The notes beneath the pieces were generated by a model that made no database searches, was not told where the DNA came from, and saw only the letters and a program-made list of their open reading frames with translations. A DNA stretch of 64,000 nt from JAAFIP01 sp963775085 (GTDB lineage: Bacteria; Pseudomonadota; Gammaproteobacteria; Burkholderiales; Burkholderiaceae_C), in the NCBI GenBank assembly GCA_963775085.1, contig CAVZHO010000016.1, forward strand, positions 44,826 to 108,825, written 5' to 3'. This document shows, piece after piece, positions 24,227-33,082 of this stretch (positions are counted from its first letter, which is position 1; every line of letters begins with the position of its first letter). The translations under genes were made by a program, and so were the position numbers.

Positions 24227-27004
24227 ATGACAACTCCTTCCACCATTGTTTCGTTCCTTGAGTCTCGCGCAGCCAATGCGCCACTAAACACTGCGCAGTA
24301 TGCTGATCTGGTCAGCAACCTTCGGTCTCAATTGAATCAGCTGTCTGTAAGTGTTAATGGCGCTGCGGCTGATTCTGTTACTGTTTTGTACAGCGGACGC
24401 ATGACCGATGGCATAACGCATACAGGTGCTGCTGCGCAAGCGCTCGCTGATGCCAATCCAGTCGGCAAAGTGCTGACGATTAATCAAACGCAGATATATG
24501 GTTTGCTAAACGATGACCGATTTTCTGAAGCCTTGAAAAAGGCTCTTGGTAATGATCCGATCGCATTTCAATCCCTAATCGAAGGAGAGACGGGCCCTGA
24601 TGGTAAGCGTATTCCCAACAGTCTATGGGACGATGCGTCTAAACGGTTTGCACTCAATGCGACGGGTGATGTTCGAGTCATAGCCCCCGTAGGTGATCCA
24701 TTTCGCGTCTTTGCGCAAACCGAACTACCAGCGCTGCTAGACAATACCAATGTGCGAAGCATCGATGGCATACCGCGTGAGCAATTAGTCGCTATGCGCA
24801 ACAGCCAGGGCTTGGCAGGAGTGCAAAAGTTTGTTTTTGATCATGCACTCTTTCAAAGTCACCTTAGCGGGATGGCCACGGGTAGCACGACGAATTATTT
24901 GAGCGTTGTACCTGATCAGTATGAAACACTATTGAAAGACCCTGCCAAATTTAAACTGGTTGACAGTGCCTTGGGTGCAATGGATATCAGCCGGTACACT
25001 GACTTTAAAACTAACATGAGCGCCGCTATGGGTGTCGCCCACCAGCTCGGTGCCAGCGGCGTGGGCAAGGCATTGAACAAACTGGGGTTAGTCGGCGGCG
25101 TTCTTGGCTTCATGTTGGCATCTAACTCCGCTGCTGCCGCTGAGCGTGCAGGCAATAGTGCGCAGGCCAAAGAAATCATGAAACTGTGGGCTGTCGAAAT
25201 GGTGGGCTCTGAAGTTGGTTCGGTTATCGGTGCCACGGTTGGTGCTGTCGCGGTCGGAATAGCTGCCGCAGCAGGTGTGGTCGTGTCGGCACCTTTAGCC
25301 GGAGCCGTTGTTGTGGGCGCAGCCATTGTCGGTGGTTTTTTTGGCGGCGATGCCGCTACTGATTTTTATAGATTGCTCTCAGACAGCGACAACAACGGCC
25401 AACGCGACATCATCGACCGCTTAGGCAACCTATTTATAGGCGTAGACGGCTACATCACCACCCCCCTACCCGCCGACCTCAACGGCGAGAAATACGCCAT
25501 CAATACCAACTTGACGGTTGAACAGCTAGTAGCACTTGCCACTGGCGACAGCCTGGACGCTATCGCCTGGCGCTACGCCATCCGCGAGCTCAACAGCTTC
25601 GTCATCCCCGATGTCAGTTATGACAATCACAACACCGACGGCAGCCTAGACCTCTACGACGAGGTAGCCAAACCCAACGGCCTGACCGAGCAGTATTTAA
25701 AAGACCGCGCCCAGATGCTGGTCTGGAAAATGCAGTTCGACAAAAAAGGCGCTAAAGACGACAACGACCTGTTCGCGCCCTCAGGCTCCAAGCCCTACAA
25801 CGAAGAGTGGGACTCCAACACCGTGCAGGGCAACTGGGACTACGTAGACCATAGCAAGCCGCTACCCGGCGGCGCAGGCGCGGGCGTGCTTACCCTGGCG
25901 ATTGACGGCGTGGGCCTCAGCCAGTTTGACCATCAGATCATCTTTGGCTCCAAAAACAACGACACCTTCACCGGGGACGGTGATGACGACCGCATCTACG
26001 GACGCGATGGCAACGACACCATCACCGCAGGCAAAGGCGACGACTATGTCGAAGGCAATGCAGGCAACGACATCATCGACGGCGGCGCAGGCAATGACCG
26101 CCTGATAGGCGGCACTGGCACCGACACCCTGACGGGCGGCGATGACAGCGACATCCTGATAGGCGGCGAGGGCACCGACACCCTGAGCGCAGGCACAGGC
26201 AACGACGTGCTGTATGGCGGCGCAGGCGACGACACGCTGGACGCGGGCGACGGCAACGACTTCTTGAGTGGCGGCGCAGGCATAGACACCCTCAGCGGCG
26301 GCGAGAACAACGACTACCTGTTTGACCAAGGCGGTAGCGACAAAAGCACCCTCAAGGGCGACGGCGGCAACGACATTCTGGAGGTCAAGGGCGGCAGCGG
26401 CATCACCCTGCTCAGCGGCGGTGCGGGTAACGACATCCTGACCGGCGGCAGCGGCAGCAACAGCCTGGACGGCGATGCCGGCAACGACGTGATTGCTGGC
26501 GGGGATGATTACGACATCATCAACGGCGGTGAAGGGGCCGACGTGATCGAGGCCGGTGGCGGGGGCGACCGGATTGACGGCGGCGCGGGGGCCGACTACC
26601 TCAAGGGTGGGGCGGGCAGCGACGACTACATCTACGACAGCGCCAGCTTTGGCACCGATTTGATCGAGGACAGCACGGGCACCCTGGCAGGCAAGACGGG
26701 CGGCGCGTATGACGACAAGAGCCTGGCCTATGTGGGCGGCGGCTTTGAGTACCGCCAGTACAGCATGGGCAGCATGACGCTGCTGGGTATCAATGCGCAG
26801 GGGGATGGGAAGAATACGATTTATGTGAAGAACTGGCAGGCGGGGCAGTTGGGAATTAATTTGACGGGGGAGGAGGCAGCACGCCGTAGGCGATATGCTA
26901 GGCGCAGTAGAAACCCGTCATGCCAGGCGCACCTTGCCGGCGTACCTTCTAGAACATGCCTGCAGGCGCGGAGCGTGCGTCGCTCAATTGGTAAGGTAAA
27001 ATAA
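24227..27004 (+). CDS. RTX protein 3, glycine-rich membrane segment
   Basis: A 925-residue paralogue of RTX protein 2. Order: unrecognised helical part, Gly/Ala-rich hydrophobic segment at about 284-385 (IGATVGAVAVGIAAAAGVVV), the shared segment with VDGYITTPLPADLNG and HNTDGSLDLYDEV, and RTX nonapeptides at about 571-815. Unlike the other two it goes on past the junction point with TIYVKNWQAGQLGINLTG, which is how longer family members continue. After about residue 882 the frame enters sequence of non-coding character (EEAARRRRYARR and on), so this gene too seems cut short, about 13-18 codons later than the others. It ends 33 bp before vapB. Confidence 0.82.
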   Translation: MTTPSTIVSFLESRAANAPLNTAQYADLVSNLRSQLNQLSVSVNGAAADSVTVLYSGRMTDGITHTGAAAQALADANPVGKVLTINQTQIYGLLNDDRFSEALKKALGNDPIAFQSLIEGETGPDGKRIPNSLWDDASKRFALNATGDVRVIAPVGDPFRVFAQTELPALLDNTNVRSIDGIPREQLVAMRNSQGLAGVQKFVFDHALFQSHLSGMATGSTTNYLSVVPDQYETLLKDPAKFKLVDSALGAMDISRYTDFKTNMSAAMGVAHQLGASGVGKALNKLGLVGGVLGFMLASNSAAAAERAGNSAQAKEIMKLWAVEMVGSEVGSVIGATVGAVAVGIAAAAGVVVSAPLAGAVVVGAAIVGGFFGGDAATDFYRLLSDSDNNGQRDIIDRLGNLFIGVDGYITTPLPADLNGEKYAINTNLTVEQLVALATGDSLDAIAWRYAIRELNSFVIPDVSYDNHNTDGSLDLYDEVAKPNGLTEQYLKDRAQMLVWKMQFDKKGAKDDNDLFAPSGSKPYNEEWDSNTVQGNWDYVDHSKPLPGGAGAGVLTLAIDGVGLSQFDHQIIFGSKNNDTFTGDGDDDRIYGRDGNDTITAGKGDDYVEGNAGNDIIDGGAGNDRLIGGTGTDTLTGGDDSDILIGGEGTDTLSAGTGNDVLYGGAGDDTLDAGDGNDFLSGGAGIDTLSGGENNDYLFDQGGSDKSTLKGDGGNDILEVKGGSGITLLSGGAGNDILTGGSGSNSLDGDAGNDVIAGGDDYDIINGGEGADVIEAGGGGDRIDGGAGADYLKGGAGSDDYIYDSASFGTDLIEDSTGTLAGKTGGAYDDKSLAYVGGGFEYRQYSMGSMTLLGINAQGDGKNTIYVKNWQAGQLGINLTGEEAARRRRYARRSRNPSCQAHLAGVPSRTCLQARSVRRSIGKVK

Positions 27005-27037
27005 CATTACCAAACTGTTGCCCGAAAGGATTTCTCC

Positions 27038-27283
27038 ATGCCCGCCCTGACCGTTACCGCCAAAGGTCAAATCACCTTGCGCCGTGAGCTGTTGCAATAC
27101 CTCGGTATTGCGCCGGGTCAACAGGTGGAGGTGGACCGGCTGGCCAATGGGGTGTTGGCCTTGCACGCCAAACCCAGCCAGGGTTTGAAGGCTTTTGTAG
27201 GCTGTTTGCCGCCGCCCAACAAAGCCTTGAGCGTGGAGGATATGAACAGAGTCATTGCCACCGGCTGGGCTGGGCGCAAATGA
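27038..27283 (+). CDS. vapB: AbrB/MazE-type antitoxin of a VapBC pair
   Basis: An 81-residue protein with an N-terminal swapped-hairpin (SpoVT/AbrB) DNA-binding domain: LTVTAKGQITLRRELLQYLG, then PGQQVEVDRLANGVLAL. The C-terminal half would bind and block the PIN-domain toxin encoded next. The gene overlaps that toxin gene by 4 bp (ATGA at 27280-27283), the normal antitoxin-first order. The ATG at 27038 follows GAAAGGA. The antitoxin probably represses its own promoter, located in the 33 bp after the third RTX gene or in its tail. Confidence 0.9.
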   Translation: MPALTVTAKGQITLRRELLQYLGIAPGQQVEVDRLANGVLALHAKPSQGLKAFVGCLPPPNKALSVEDMNRVIATGWAGRK

Positions 27284-27684
27284 AAGTCACGTTGGACACC
27301 AATGTGCTGGTGCGGCTGGCCACGCAAGACGAGCCCACCCAGGCCGCACTGGCACTGAATGTCTTGCAAAAGGCTGATCTAATCGCTGTGCCGACCCCAG
27401 CGCTGTGTGAAATGGTCTGGGTGTTGCTGCGTGGCTATCGCTATACCCCGGCGCAAGTGGCGCACGCGCTGCGGGCATTGATGCAAGTGAGCCAAGTGGT
27501 GTGCCACACGCCTGCCGTGCTGGCCGGGCTGGCGCTGCTGGAGAGCGGTGGCGACTTTGCCGATGGTGTCATCGCCTTTGAGGGCGATTTGCTGGGGGGA
27601 AGCGAATTTTTGTCTTTCGATCAGCAGGCGGTCCGGTTGCTCAAGACGCAAAAACGCAAGGCACGCTTGCTGGCATCAGCATAA
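27280..27684 (+). CDS. vapC: PIN-domain ribonuclease toxin
   Basis: A 134-residue PIN-domain protein, the usual VapC length. The four acidic metal-binding residues are visible: D6 (TLDTNVLVR), E44 (PALCEMVW), D95 (FADGVIA) and D114 (LSFDQQA). VapC toxins cut tRNA or rRNA when the antitoxin is degraded. It is coupled to vapB through a 4-bp overlap. Its place right behind a decayed, repeated RTX locus fits the habit of such modules to settle in variable regions. Confidence 0.92.
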   Translation: MKVTLDTNVLVRLATQDEPTQAALALNVLQKADLIAVPTPALCEMVWVLLRGYRYTPAQVAHALRALMQVSQVVCHTPAVLAGLALLESGGDFADGVIAFEGDLLGGSEFLSFDQQAVRLLKTQKRKARLLASA

Positions 27685-27717
27685 AATAATGTGTGAAATC
27701 AGCCTGCAGCCCAACGA

Positions 27718-27755
27718 AATATAGCGTAAGCAGCTACTTTTTCCATAGCAAATTG
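27718..27755. repeat. Interspersed GCGTAAGCAGCT element
   Basis: AAATATAGCGTAAGCAGCTA, a short T-rich spacer and ATAGC. It is in the reverse orientation to the copy at 17061 and lies between vapC and the convergent cupin gene. Confidence 0.65.
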
Positions 27756-27761
27756 TAGCCA

Positions 27762-28145
27762 CTAGCCACGTACAAACACGGTCACTAGCGGCGCAGCGCC
27801 GACCTGGCGGCTCCAGTGGCCGTGCACCTTGGCATCAAAGCTGGCACCTGGCGGCAATGTGTCGATAGAATAAAAATGCTCGCCGGGTGCAAACACGCGG
27901 GAGCTGCCGTCTTGCAGGCCAATCTCCATGTAGCCACTGAGGATGAACACCCACTGCGGCGTGACCGAGCAATGGAACTGGCTGCGAAAACCGACCGGGC
28001 TGTGGCGCAGTTGCAGGCCCCCTGAGGGCATCAGGGTGGACAGCATGGCTTGAGGTGTGCCGTCGTTTAATGCTAGCGGCTCCTCACGGAATTTGGCGCG
28101 GCCGTCGGTGTCGGTGAAGAGAATGGTTTTGGTAAAGGTGGTCAT
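27762..28145 (-). CDS. Single-domain cupin protein
   Basis: A 127-residue protein with one cupin beta-barrel: QFHCSVTPQWVFILSGYMEIGL (first half, with the His and Gln of the metal site) and FAPGEHFYSIDTLP (second half with a His). Many such proteins bind sugars or act as sugar-acid isomerases, but the reaction cannot be told from sequence. It lies 128 bp after the sugar-acid dehydrogenase gene on the same strand, at the end of the leftward sugar-acid gene group, so a link to that pathway is likely. The intervening gap contains a purine-rich stretch with no gene. Confidence 0.8.
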   Translation of the reverse strand: MTTFTKTILFTDTDGRAKFREEPLALNDGTPQAMLSTLMPSGGLQLRHSPVGFRSQFHCSVTPQWVFILSGYMEIGLQDGSSRVFAPGEHFYSIDTLPPGASFDAKVHGHWSRQVGAAPLVTVFVRG

Positions 28146-28273
28146 GGTAGATAGGTTTCAAAGCGGGGAATTTTTGAACGCTGAGGGCGCGAAGGTTTCG
28201 CAAAGAGCGCAAAAGGAAGACAAAAAAGAGAAGAAAAATAAAAAGAAGATTCAAAAACCGAATCAATTTTGCT

Positions 28274-29377
28274 CTACAGCTTCAGCGCTGGATCAAAAGC
28301 GATCAACACTTTCAATGACTGGCTCTTGTCACCCGCCAGCTTAAACGCCTCAACGGCGGAGTCAAAGGGCAGGATGCGGGTGATGACGGGTTGGCCGTTG
28401 ATGAGGCCTTGGTTGAGGAAGGCCACCGCGTTGGCAAACTCGGGGTGAAAGCGGAAGGTGCCGCGCAGGTCGATTTCTTTGGCGACGATCTGGTTCATGG
28501 GCAAGTTCATGTCGCCACCCAGGCCGACGACGACCAGCACGCCTTGCGGGGCAATCACGTCCAGCGCGCTGCGCAGGGCGCGCTCGTTGCCCGAGCATTC
28601 AAACACACTGTGGAACTGGCCTTTGTCCAGCATGTATTTGTCCAGCGCGCGCGGGTTAGTGGCAATGTTGATGGTCTCGTCCGCGCCCATGCTGCGGGCG
28701 CAGTCCAGCGGCATGTCGGCTACGTCTACCGCCACAATGCGCGCGGCACCGGCGCGGCGCAAACCACCGATGAGCAGCGAGCCAATCGGCCCACAACCGG
28801 TGACCAGCACCTGTTTGCCAAACACGCCGCCTGCGCGGTTGATGGCATGCAGCCCCACTGATAAAGGCTCGGCCAACGCCGCTTCCGACAGGCTCAGATG
28901 ATCTTCCACCGCATGGGCCTGGTGCTGCTCGATCACCAGGCTGTCTCTAAACCCTCCCTGGATATGCGGGAAGGGCATGGCGCTGCCGTAGAAGCGCATC
29001 GACAGGCAATGCTGCTGCTGCCCCAGTTGGCAATAGCGGCAACTGCCACAGGGGCGTGATGGAGAAATGGCAATGCGTTGGCCTACGGCGTGCGTCTTAA
29101 CCTCAACGCCCACTTCTTCCACCACACCAGAAATCTCATGCCCCAGCGCCATCGGCTGCTTGATGCGCACCACGCCAAAACCACCGTGTTGGTAGTAATG
29201 CAGGTCGGAGCCGCAGATACCGCCAAACGCTACGCGCACGCGCAGTTGGCGCCCGCCCAACTGCGCAGGGTAATCGGCAGCATCCGGCTGCAGGTATTCC
29301 AGGCGCAAATCCAATGCGCCATGGCACATCAGACTGCGGATGCGGCGCTGGGATGGATCGAGTGTGCTGTCAGTCAT
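28274..29377 (-). CDS. idnD: Zinc-dependent sugar-acid dehydrogenase, L-idonate 5-dehydrogenase type
   Basis: A 367-residue medium-chain alcohol dehydrogenase. The catalytic zinc site is seen in GGICGSDLHYY (Cys), ALGHEISG (His-Glu) and EPLSVGLHA; the structural zinc site is CGSCRYCQLGQQQHC. The NAD(P)-binding Rossmann motif is VTGCGPIGSLLIGG. The best family match is L-idonate 5-dehydrogenase, which oxidises L-idonate to 5-keto-D-gluconate. The next upstream gene encodes an SDR of the gluconate 5-dehydrogenase type, 6 bp away, which would reduce 5-ketogluconate to gluconate; together they make the idonate-to-gluconate step. Other sugar acids are possible as substrate. Confidence 0.82.
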   Translation of the reverse strand: MTDSTLDPSQRRIRSLMCHGALDLRLEYLQPDAADYPAQLGGRQLRVRVAFGGICGSDLHYYQHGGFGVVRIKQPMALGHEISGVVEEVGVEVKTHAVGQRIAISPSRPCGSCRYCQLGQQQHCLSMRFYGSAMPFPHIQGGFRDSLVIEQHQAHAVEDHLSLSEAALAEPLSVGLHAINRAGGVFGKQVLVTGCGPIGSLLIGGLRRAGAARIVAVDVADMPLDCARSMGADETINIATNPRALDKYMLDKGQFHSVFECSGNERALRSALDVIAPQGVLVVVGLGGDMNLPMNQIVAKEIDLRGTFRFHPEFANAVAFLNQGLINGQPVITRILPFDSAVEAFKLAGDKSQSLKVLIAFDPALKL

Positions 29378-29383
29378 TGCAAA

Positions 29384-30154
29384 TTACAAGGTAGCGGTCA
29401 CGCCACCGTCCACATACAAAATATGGCCGTTGACAAATTTAGAGGCATCGCTGGCCAAGAATACCGCCGCTCCGGCCAGGTCTTCCACGTCTCCCCAGCG
29501 GCGGCTAGGCGTGCGGCTGATCAGCCAAGAGCTAAAAGTCTCATCCGCCACCAGCTTGGCATTGAGTTCGGTTTTAAAGTAACCGGGTCCGAGGCCATTG
29601 ACGTTGATGCCATGCGGCCCCAGGTCGATGGCCATGCCTTTAGTGAGCATTTTCACCGCGCCCTTGCTGGCGGTGTAGGGCGCAATGCCGGGGCGGCCCA
29701 GCTCGCTTTGCACCGAGCAGATGTTGATGATGCGGCCTCGTTTACGCGGAATCATCTTGCGCGCCACGGCCTGGCCCACATGGTAGACACTGTCCAGGTT
29801 GGTGCGCATCAGCGCGTGCCAGTCGGCTAGGGCAAAATCGGCAAACGGTGCGCGGCGCTGGATGCCGGCGTTATTGATCAGGATGTCGATGGGGCCCACG
29901 GTGGCCTCCACCGCATCTACGGCTTTCACCACCTGAGCTGACTCGGTCACGTCAAATACCTGGGTGTGCACCTTCAGGCCTTCGCTGCGCAGCGTGGCTG
30001 CGGCAGCCTCGCAGGTGCTGGTGCTGCGGCCATTGAGTATTACCGTGGCACCGGCCTGCCCCAGGCCACGCGCTAATGCCAAACCAATGCCAGCCGATGA
30101 CCCGGTCACCAATGCGATGCGTCCGTCCAGACGGAATGTAGTTTCTATGCCCAT
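29384..30154 (-). CDS. idnO: Short-chain dehydrogenase, gluconate 5-dehydrogenase type
   Basis: A 256-residue classical SDR. Cofactor motif TGSSAGIGLALARGLG, structural NNAG, the catalytic Ser in ICSVQSELG and the YTASKGAVK motif (Tyr/Lys) are all present. The extended similarity, including GGVTATL near the end, is to gluconate 5-dehydrogenase (IdnO), which interconverts 5-keto-D-gluconate and D-gluconate. It lies between the ABC importer genes and the idonate-dehydrogenase-like gene, so it probably acts on the imported sugar acid. Confidence 0.82.
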   Translation of the reverse strand: MGIETTFRLDGRIALVTGSSAGIGLALARGLGQAGATVILNGRSTSTCEAAAATLRSEGLKVHTQVFDVTESAQVVKAVDAVEATVGPIDILINNAGIQRRAPFADFALADWHALMRTNLDSVYHVGQAVARKMIPRKRGRIINICSVQSELGRPGIAPYTASKGAVKMLTKGMAIDLGPHGINVNGLGPGYFKTELNAKLVADETFSSWLISRTPSRRWGDVEDLAGAAVFLASDASKFVNGHILYVDGGVTATL

Positions 30155-30261
30155 ACTGTTTGCAAAATATTAGAAGAACGTTTCGACAAGCTCAACGCGA
30201 ACGAGATGAAGAGTGAGGATAGACTGCATAAATGGTTAAGTCAGCGCATCCAACGCAAGCC

Positions 30262-31332
30262 TCAGTTCAATCTAGCGCCGTTGCCCATGTCAAACACATG
30301 CGCCTTGGCAGGCTCGACTGCCAGATGCACGGTTTGGTCGGGCTGCACATCCGTGCGGCCATGGATCACCACCACCATCTGGGTATTGCCTACTTGCAAC
30401 AGCAGCTCGGTTTCTGCGCCTGTGGGCTCTACCACCACCACGGTGGCGGCAATACCTTGGCCGGTGGTTGACAACGCAATATCGGTGGGGCGAATGCCGT
30501 AATGCACGGTCTGCCCATCGGTGCCCTTGGGCACACCAGAGAGCGGCCAACGTCGATCTTGCGCTTCGACCCAAGCCTGCCCAGCGTCGATGCGCAGCTT
30601 GCCCTCCAGCGTATTCATGGCGGGCGAACCAATAAACTGCGCCACAAACAAATTCTTCGGATGGTCAAACAATTCGAGCGGCGTGCCGATTTGCTCGACG
30701 ATTCCATCGTGCATCACCACAATGCGATCGGCCATGGTCATGGCCTCGATCTGATCATGCGTCACATACACGGTGGTGGTTTTCAGGCGCTGGTGCAGCG
30801 CCTTGATCTCGGCGCGCATCGCCACGCGCAGCTTGGCATCCAGGTTGGACAGCGGCTCGTCAAACAAGAACACTTTGGGGTCGCGCACAATCGCGCGGCC
30901 CATGGCCACGCGCTGGCGCTGGCCGCCTGAGAGCTCGCGCGGGAATCGCTCCAGCAGCACATCCAGGTTCAAAATCTTGGCGGCCTTCATCACCCGCTCA
31001 TCCGTCAACTGCTGATCGGCTTTGCGCAGCTTCAAACTAAAGGCCAGGTTCTCGCGCACCGTCATGTGCGGGTACAGCGCATAGCTCTGGAACACCATGG
31101 CAATGTCACGGTCTTTGGACTCGACCTCGTTGACGACCCGGTCGTCAATGGCGATCTCGCCATCGGTAATCTCTTCCAGCCCGGCCAACATGCGCAGCAG
31201 CGTCGATTTGCCGCAGCCCGATGGCCCCACCAGAACCACAAACTCACCGTCGGCAATTTCAAAACTGATGCCGTGGATGATTTTGGTTTTACCAAACGAT
31301 TTTTGAATATTGCGAAACGATAGGGATGCCAT
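30262..31332 (-). CDS. Sugar ABC importer ATPase (MalK/UgpC type)
   Basis: The 356-residue energy-coupling subunit of the importer encoded upstream. Walker A GPSGCGKST, Q-loop FQSYALYPHM, signature LSGGQRQRVAMGRA, Walker B VFLFDEP and the H-loop YVTHDQIEAM are intact. The C-terminal 120 residues form the OB-type regulatory domain of the CUT1 class. It is the last of the transporter genes, 11 bp after the permease gene, followed by the dehydrogenase genes after a 107-bp gap. The substrate cannot be read from the ATPase; the surrounding enzymes point to a sugar acid or a sugar oxidised to one. Confidence 0.94.
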   Translation of the reverse strand: MASLSFRNIQKSFGKTKIIHGISFEIADGEFVVLVGPSGCGKSTLLRMLAGLEEITDGEIAIDDRVVNEVESKDRDIAMVFQSYALYPHMTVRENLAFSLKLRKADQQLTDERVMKAAKILNLDVLLERFPRELSGGQRQRVAMGRAIVRDPKVFLFDEPLSNLDAKLRVAMRAEIKALHQRLKTTTVYVTHDQIEAMTMADRIVVMHDGIVEQIGTPLELFDHPKNLFVAQFIGSPAMNTLEGKLRIDAGQAWVEAQDRRWPLSGVPKGTDGQTVHYGIRPTDIALSTTGQGIAATVVVVEPTGAETELLLQVGNTQMVVVIHGRTDVQPDQTVHLAVEPAKAHVFDMGNGARLN

Positions 31333-31343
31333 TCTTTTCGTCC

Positions 31344-32204
31344 TCAGCTTTTCACAGCTCCAGCCGTCAAGCCGGTGACCATGTAGCGTTTAAATGTGTA
31401 GTAGATGGCAGCGGGTGGCAGGGCATAAATCAAGCCAGTGGTCATGAGCAGCTCCCACGGCGAATCGTCGGCCGATAAAAAGTTACCCAAGGCAACCGAC
31501 AGCGTGACGCTTTTGTCGTTAGAGAGCAGCAAAAAAGCATACAGATATTCGTTCCACGCCAGTAGCAGCGAATAAGTGCCTACAGCCACCAGCGAAGGTA
31601 CCATCAACGGCAAATACACCAGCCGAAACAGTTGCAGCGGTGTGGCACCGTCCATGCGCGCGGCCTCGTCCAATTCGAGTGGCAGTTTGTCTGAGGCTTG
31701 CTTGAGCACCCAAATGCAGTACGGCGATGCAATCGTCACCATGGCCAAGATCAAGGCCCATTGGGTGTTGATGATGCCGTAGGAGCCCATGGTTTTGTAC
31801 ATCGGTACCGCCAGGAATGCAGCGGGGATAAAGTAGGTAAACAGCGCCATGTTCATCACCGTGCGGCCACCGGGCACCCGCAGACGGCTGATGGCAAAGG
31901 CAGCGGTGGTGGCGATGAAGAGCGTGAGGGCACCCACCGCAAACGCGATGATGAAAGAGTTCCCCATCTGCACCCAAAAGTGGTCCAGGTAAAAATGCTT
32001 TTGCCCAAACACAAAAGCAAAGTTAGACAGCGTGGGCTCTTTGGGCCACAGCCGCCCCGAGGTAGCCGAGTCTTTGCTGGATATGGCAAACAAAAACATG
32101 TGATAGATCGGCACCATCGTCCACACCAGCACGGGTATGCCAATCAACAACAGGCGCGCTTCGGCACCTACCTTGCGCCACGACCATTTTTTTGAGCTGA
32201 TCAT
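31344..32204 (-). CDS. Sugar ABC importer permease (MalG type)
   Basis: A 286-residue inner-membrane protein with six predicted membrane segments. The EAA loop that docks on the ATPase reads ELDEAARMDGATPLQLFRLVYLPLM. It starts 4 bp inside the end of the other permease gene (32201-32204), so the two are translationally coupled and form a heterodimeric channel. It is a typical CUT1-class subunit; the substrate is unknown. Confidence 0.93.
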   Translation of the reverse strand: MISSKKWSWRKVGAEARLLLIGIPVLVWTMVPIYHMFLFAISSKDSATSGRLWPKEPTLSNFAFVFGQKHFYLDHFWVQMGNSFIIAFAVGALTLFIATTAAFAISRLRVPGGRTVMNMALFTYFIPAAFLAVPMYKTMGSYGIINTQWALILAMVTIASPYCIWVLKQASDKLPLELDEAARMDGATPLQLFRLVYLPLMVPSLVAVGTYSLLLAWNEYLYAFLLLSNDKSVTLSVALGNFLSADDSPWELLMTTGLIYALPPAAIYYTFKRYMVTGLTAGAVKS

Positions 32205-33052
32205 TTGGACAACCGCTTCATCATGAAGAACACCAAAGGCAGCACCAGGGGCATGGCCACCACGATCGACACCATGGACAAGTCCACCTGGTCCAGGCGC
32301 AGGTAGCGTATGCCCAGCGTGGCCAGCACATGCGTCAGGTCGGCCGGGCCACCACCTGTGAGCAGGTACACGCTGTTGAAGTCGCCCAATGTCCAGATCA
32401 TCGACAGGATGGTGGAGGTAAGGTACATGGTCTTCATCGAAGGCCAGGTGATGAACTTGAATTTTTGCCAGCGTGTGGCACCGTCAACCGAAGCGGCCTC
32501 GTACTGCTCCGCTGGAATGGCCAAGCGCGCTGCCACCAGGATCAAGGTCCAAAACGGCAGCGACTTCCAGATGTGCATCAGCATCGACAGGCTCAGTGCC
32601 AGTGTGGGATCGTTAAGCCAGTTGGGGCCGTCCATGCCGGTTAATTTAAAAATCAGCGTATTGATGACGCCCCACTCGGGGTTGAGCATAAAACGCACCG
32701 AGAGAATGGTGGGAATCGAGGGTACGGCCCAAGGCAGGATAAACAAGGCTGCCAGCCACTTGATCCACCAGCGGGTTTGCACAAAAAATCCGCTTAAAAA
32801 CAAGGCCAGCCCCATTTTGACATTGATCGCCACCACCAAAAACACGATGGTATTGATGACGGTGCGAAAGAAGATTGGGTCCTCAAACAGCTTGACATAG
32901 CTTTGTGGATGGCGCGCCAACCACAAGCCGTAGCCCACGGGGTACAGCACAAAAACCAGAAAAATCAGGAGATAGGGAACCACAAACACCCGGCCCCAGA
33001 ACTGGTAGGAGTTCTGGGCGGGTTTGGGCTGCACCAATGGCAGGGTAGTCAT
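32201..33052 (-). CDS. Sugar ABC importer permease (MalF type)
   Basis: A 283-residue inner-membrane permease with about six membrane segments; the EAA loop is EQYEAASVDGATRWQKFKFITWP. It lacks the long periplasmic insert of E. coli MalF and resembles the UgpA/LacF kind. It sits between the binding-protein gene (30 bp upstream) and the second permease (4-bp overlap). Confidence 0.93.
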   Translation of the reverse strand: MTTLPLVQPKPAQNSYQFWGRVFVVPYLLIFLVFVLYPVGYGLWLARHPQSYVKLFEDPIFFRTVINTIVFLVVAINVKMGLALFLSGFFVQTRWWIKWLAALFILPWAVPSIPTILSVRFMLNPEWGVINTLIFKLTGMDGPNWLNDPTLALSLSMLMHIWKSLPFWTLILVAARLAIPAEQYEAASVDGATRWQKFKFITWPSMKTMYLTSTILSMIWTLGDFNSVYLLTGGGPADLTHVLATLGIRYLRLDQVDLSMVSIVVAMPLVLPLVFFMMKRLSK

Positions 33053-33082
33053 GGGTGCAGCACCACTAAACGTTAGCTTTGG

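Noticed and set aside
19630..26830. CRISPR-like repeated short units
   Set aside because: The repeats are in-frame codons of RTX nonapeptides in long intact reading frames, with no spacers of foreign sequence.
28084..28266. Small hydrophobic minus-strand frame before the cupin gene
   Set aside because: It reads through a purine-rich, repeat-like intergenic stretch of a kind often mis-called as a gene.
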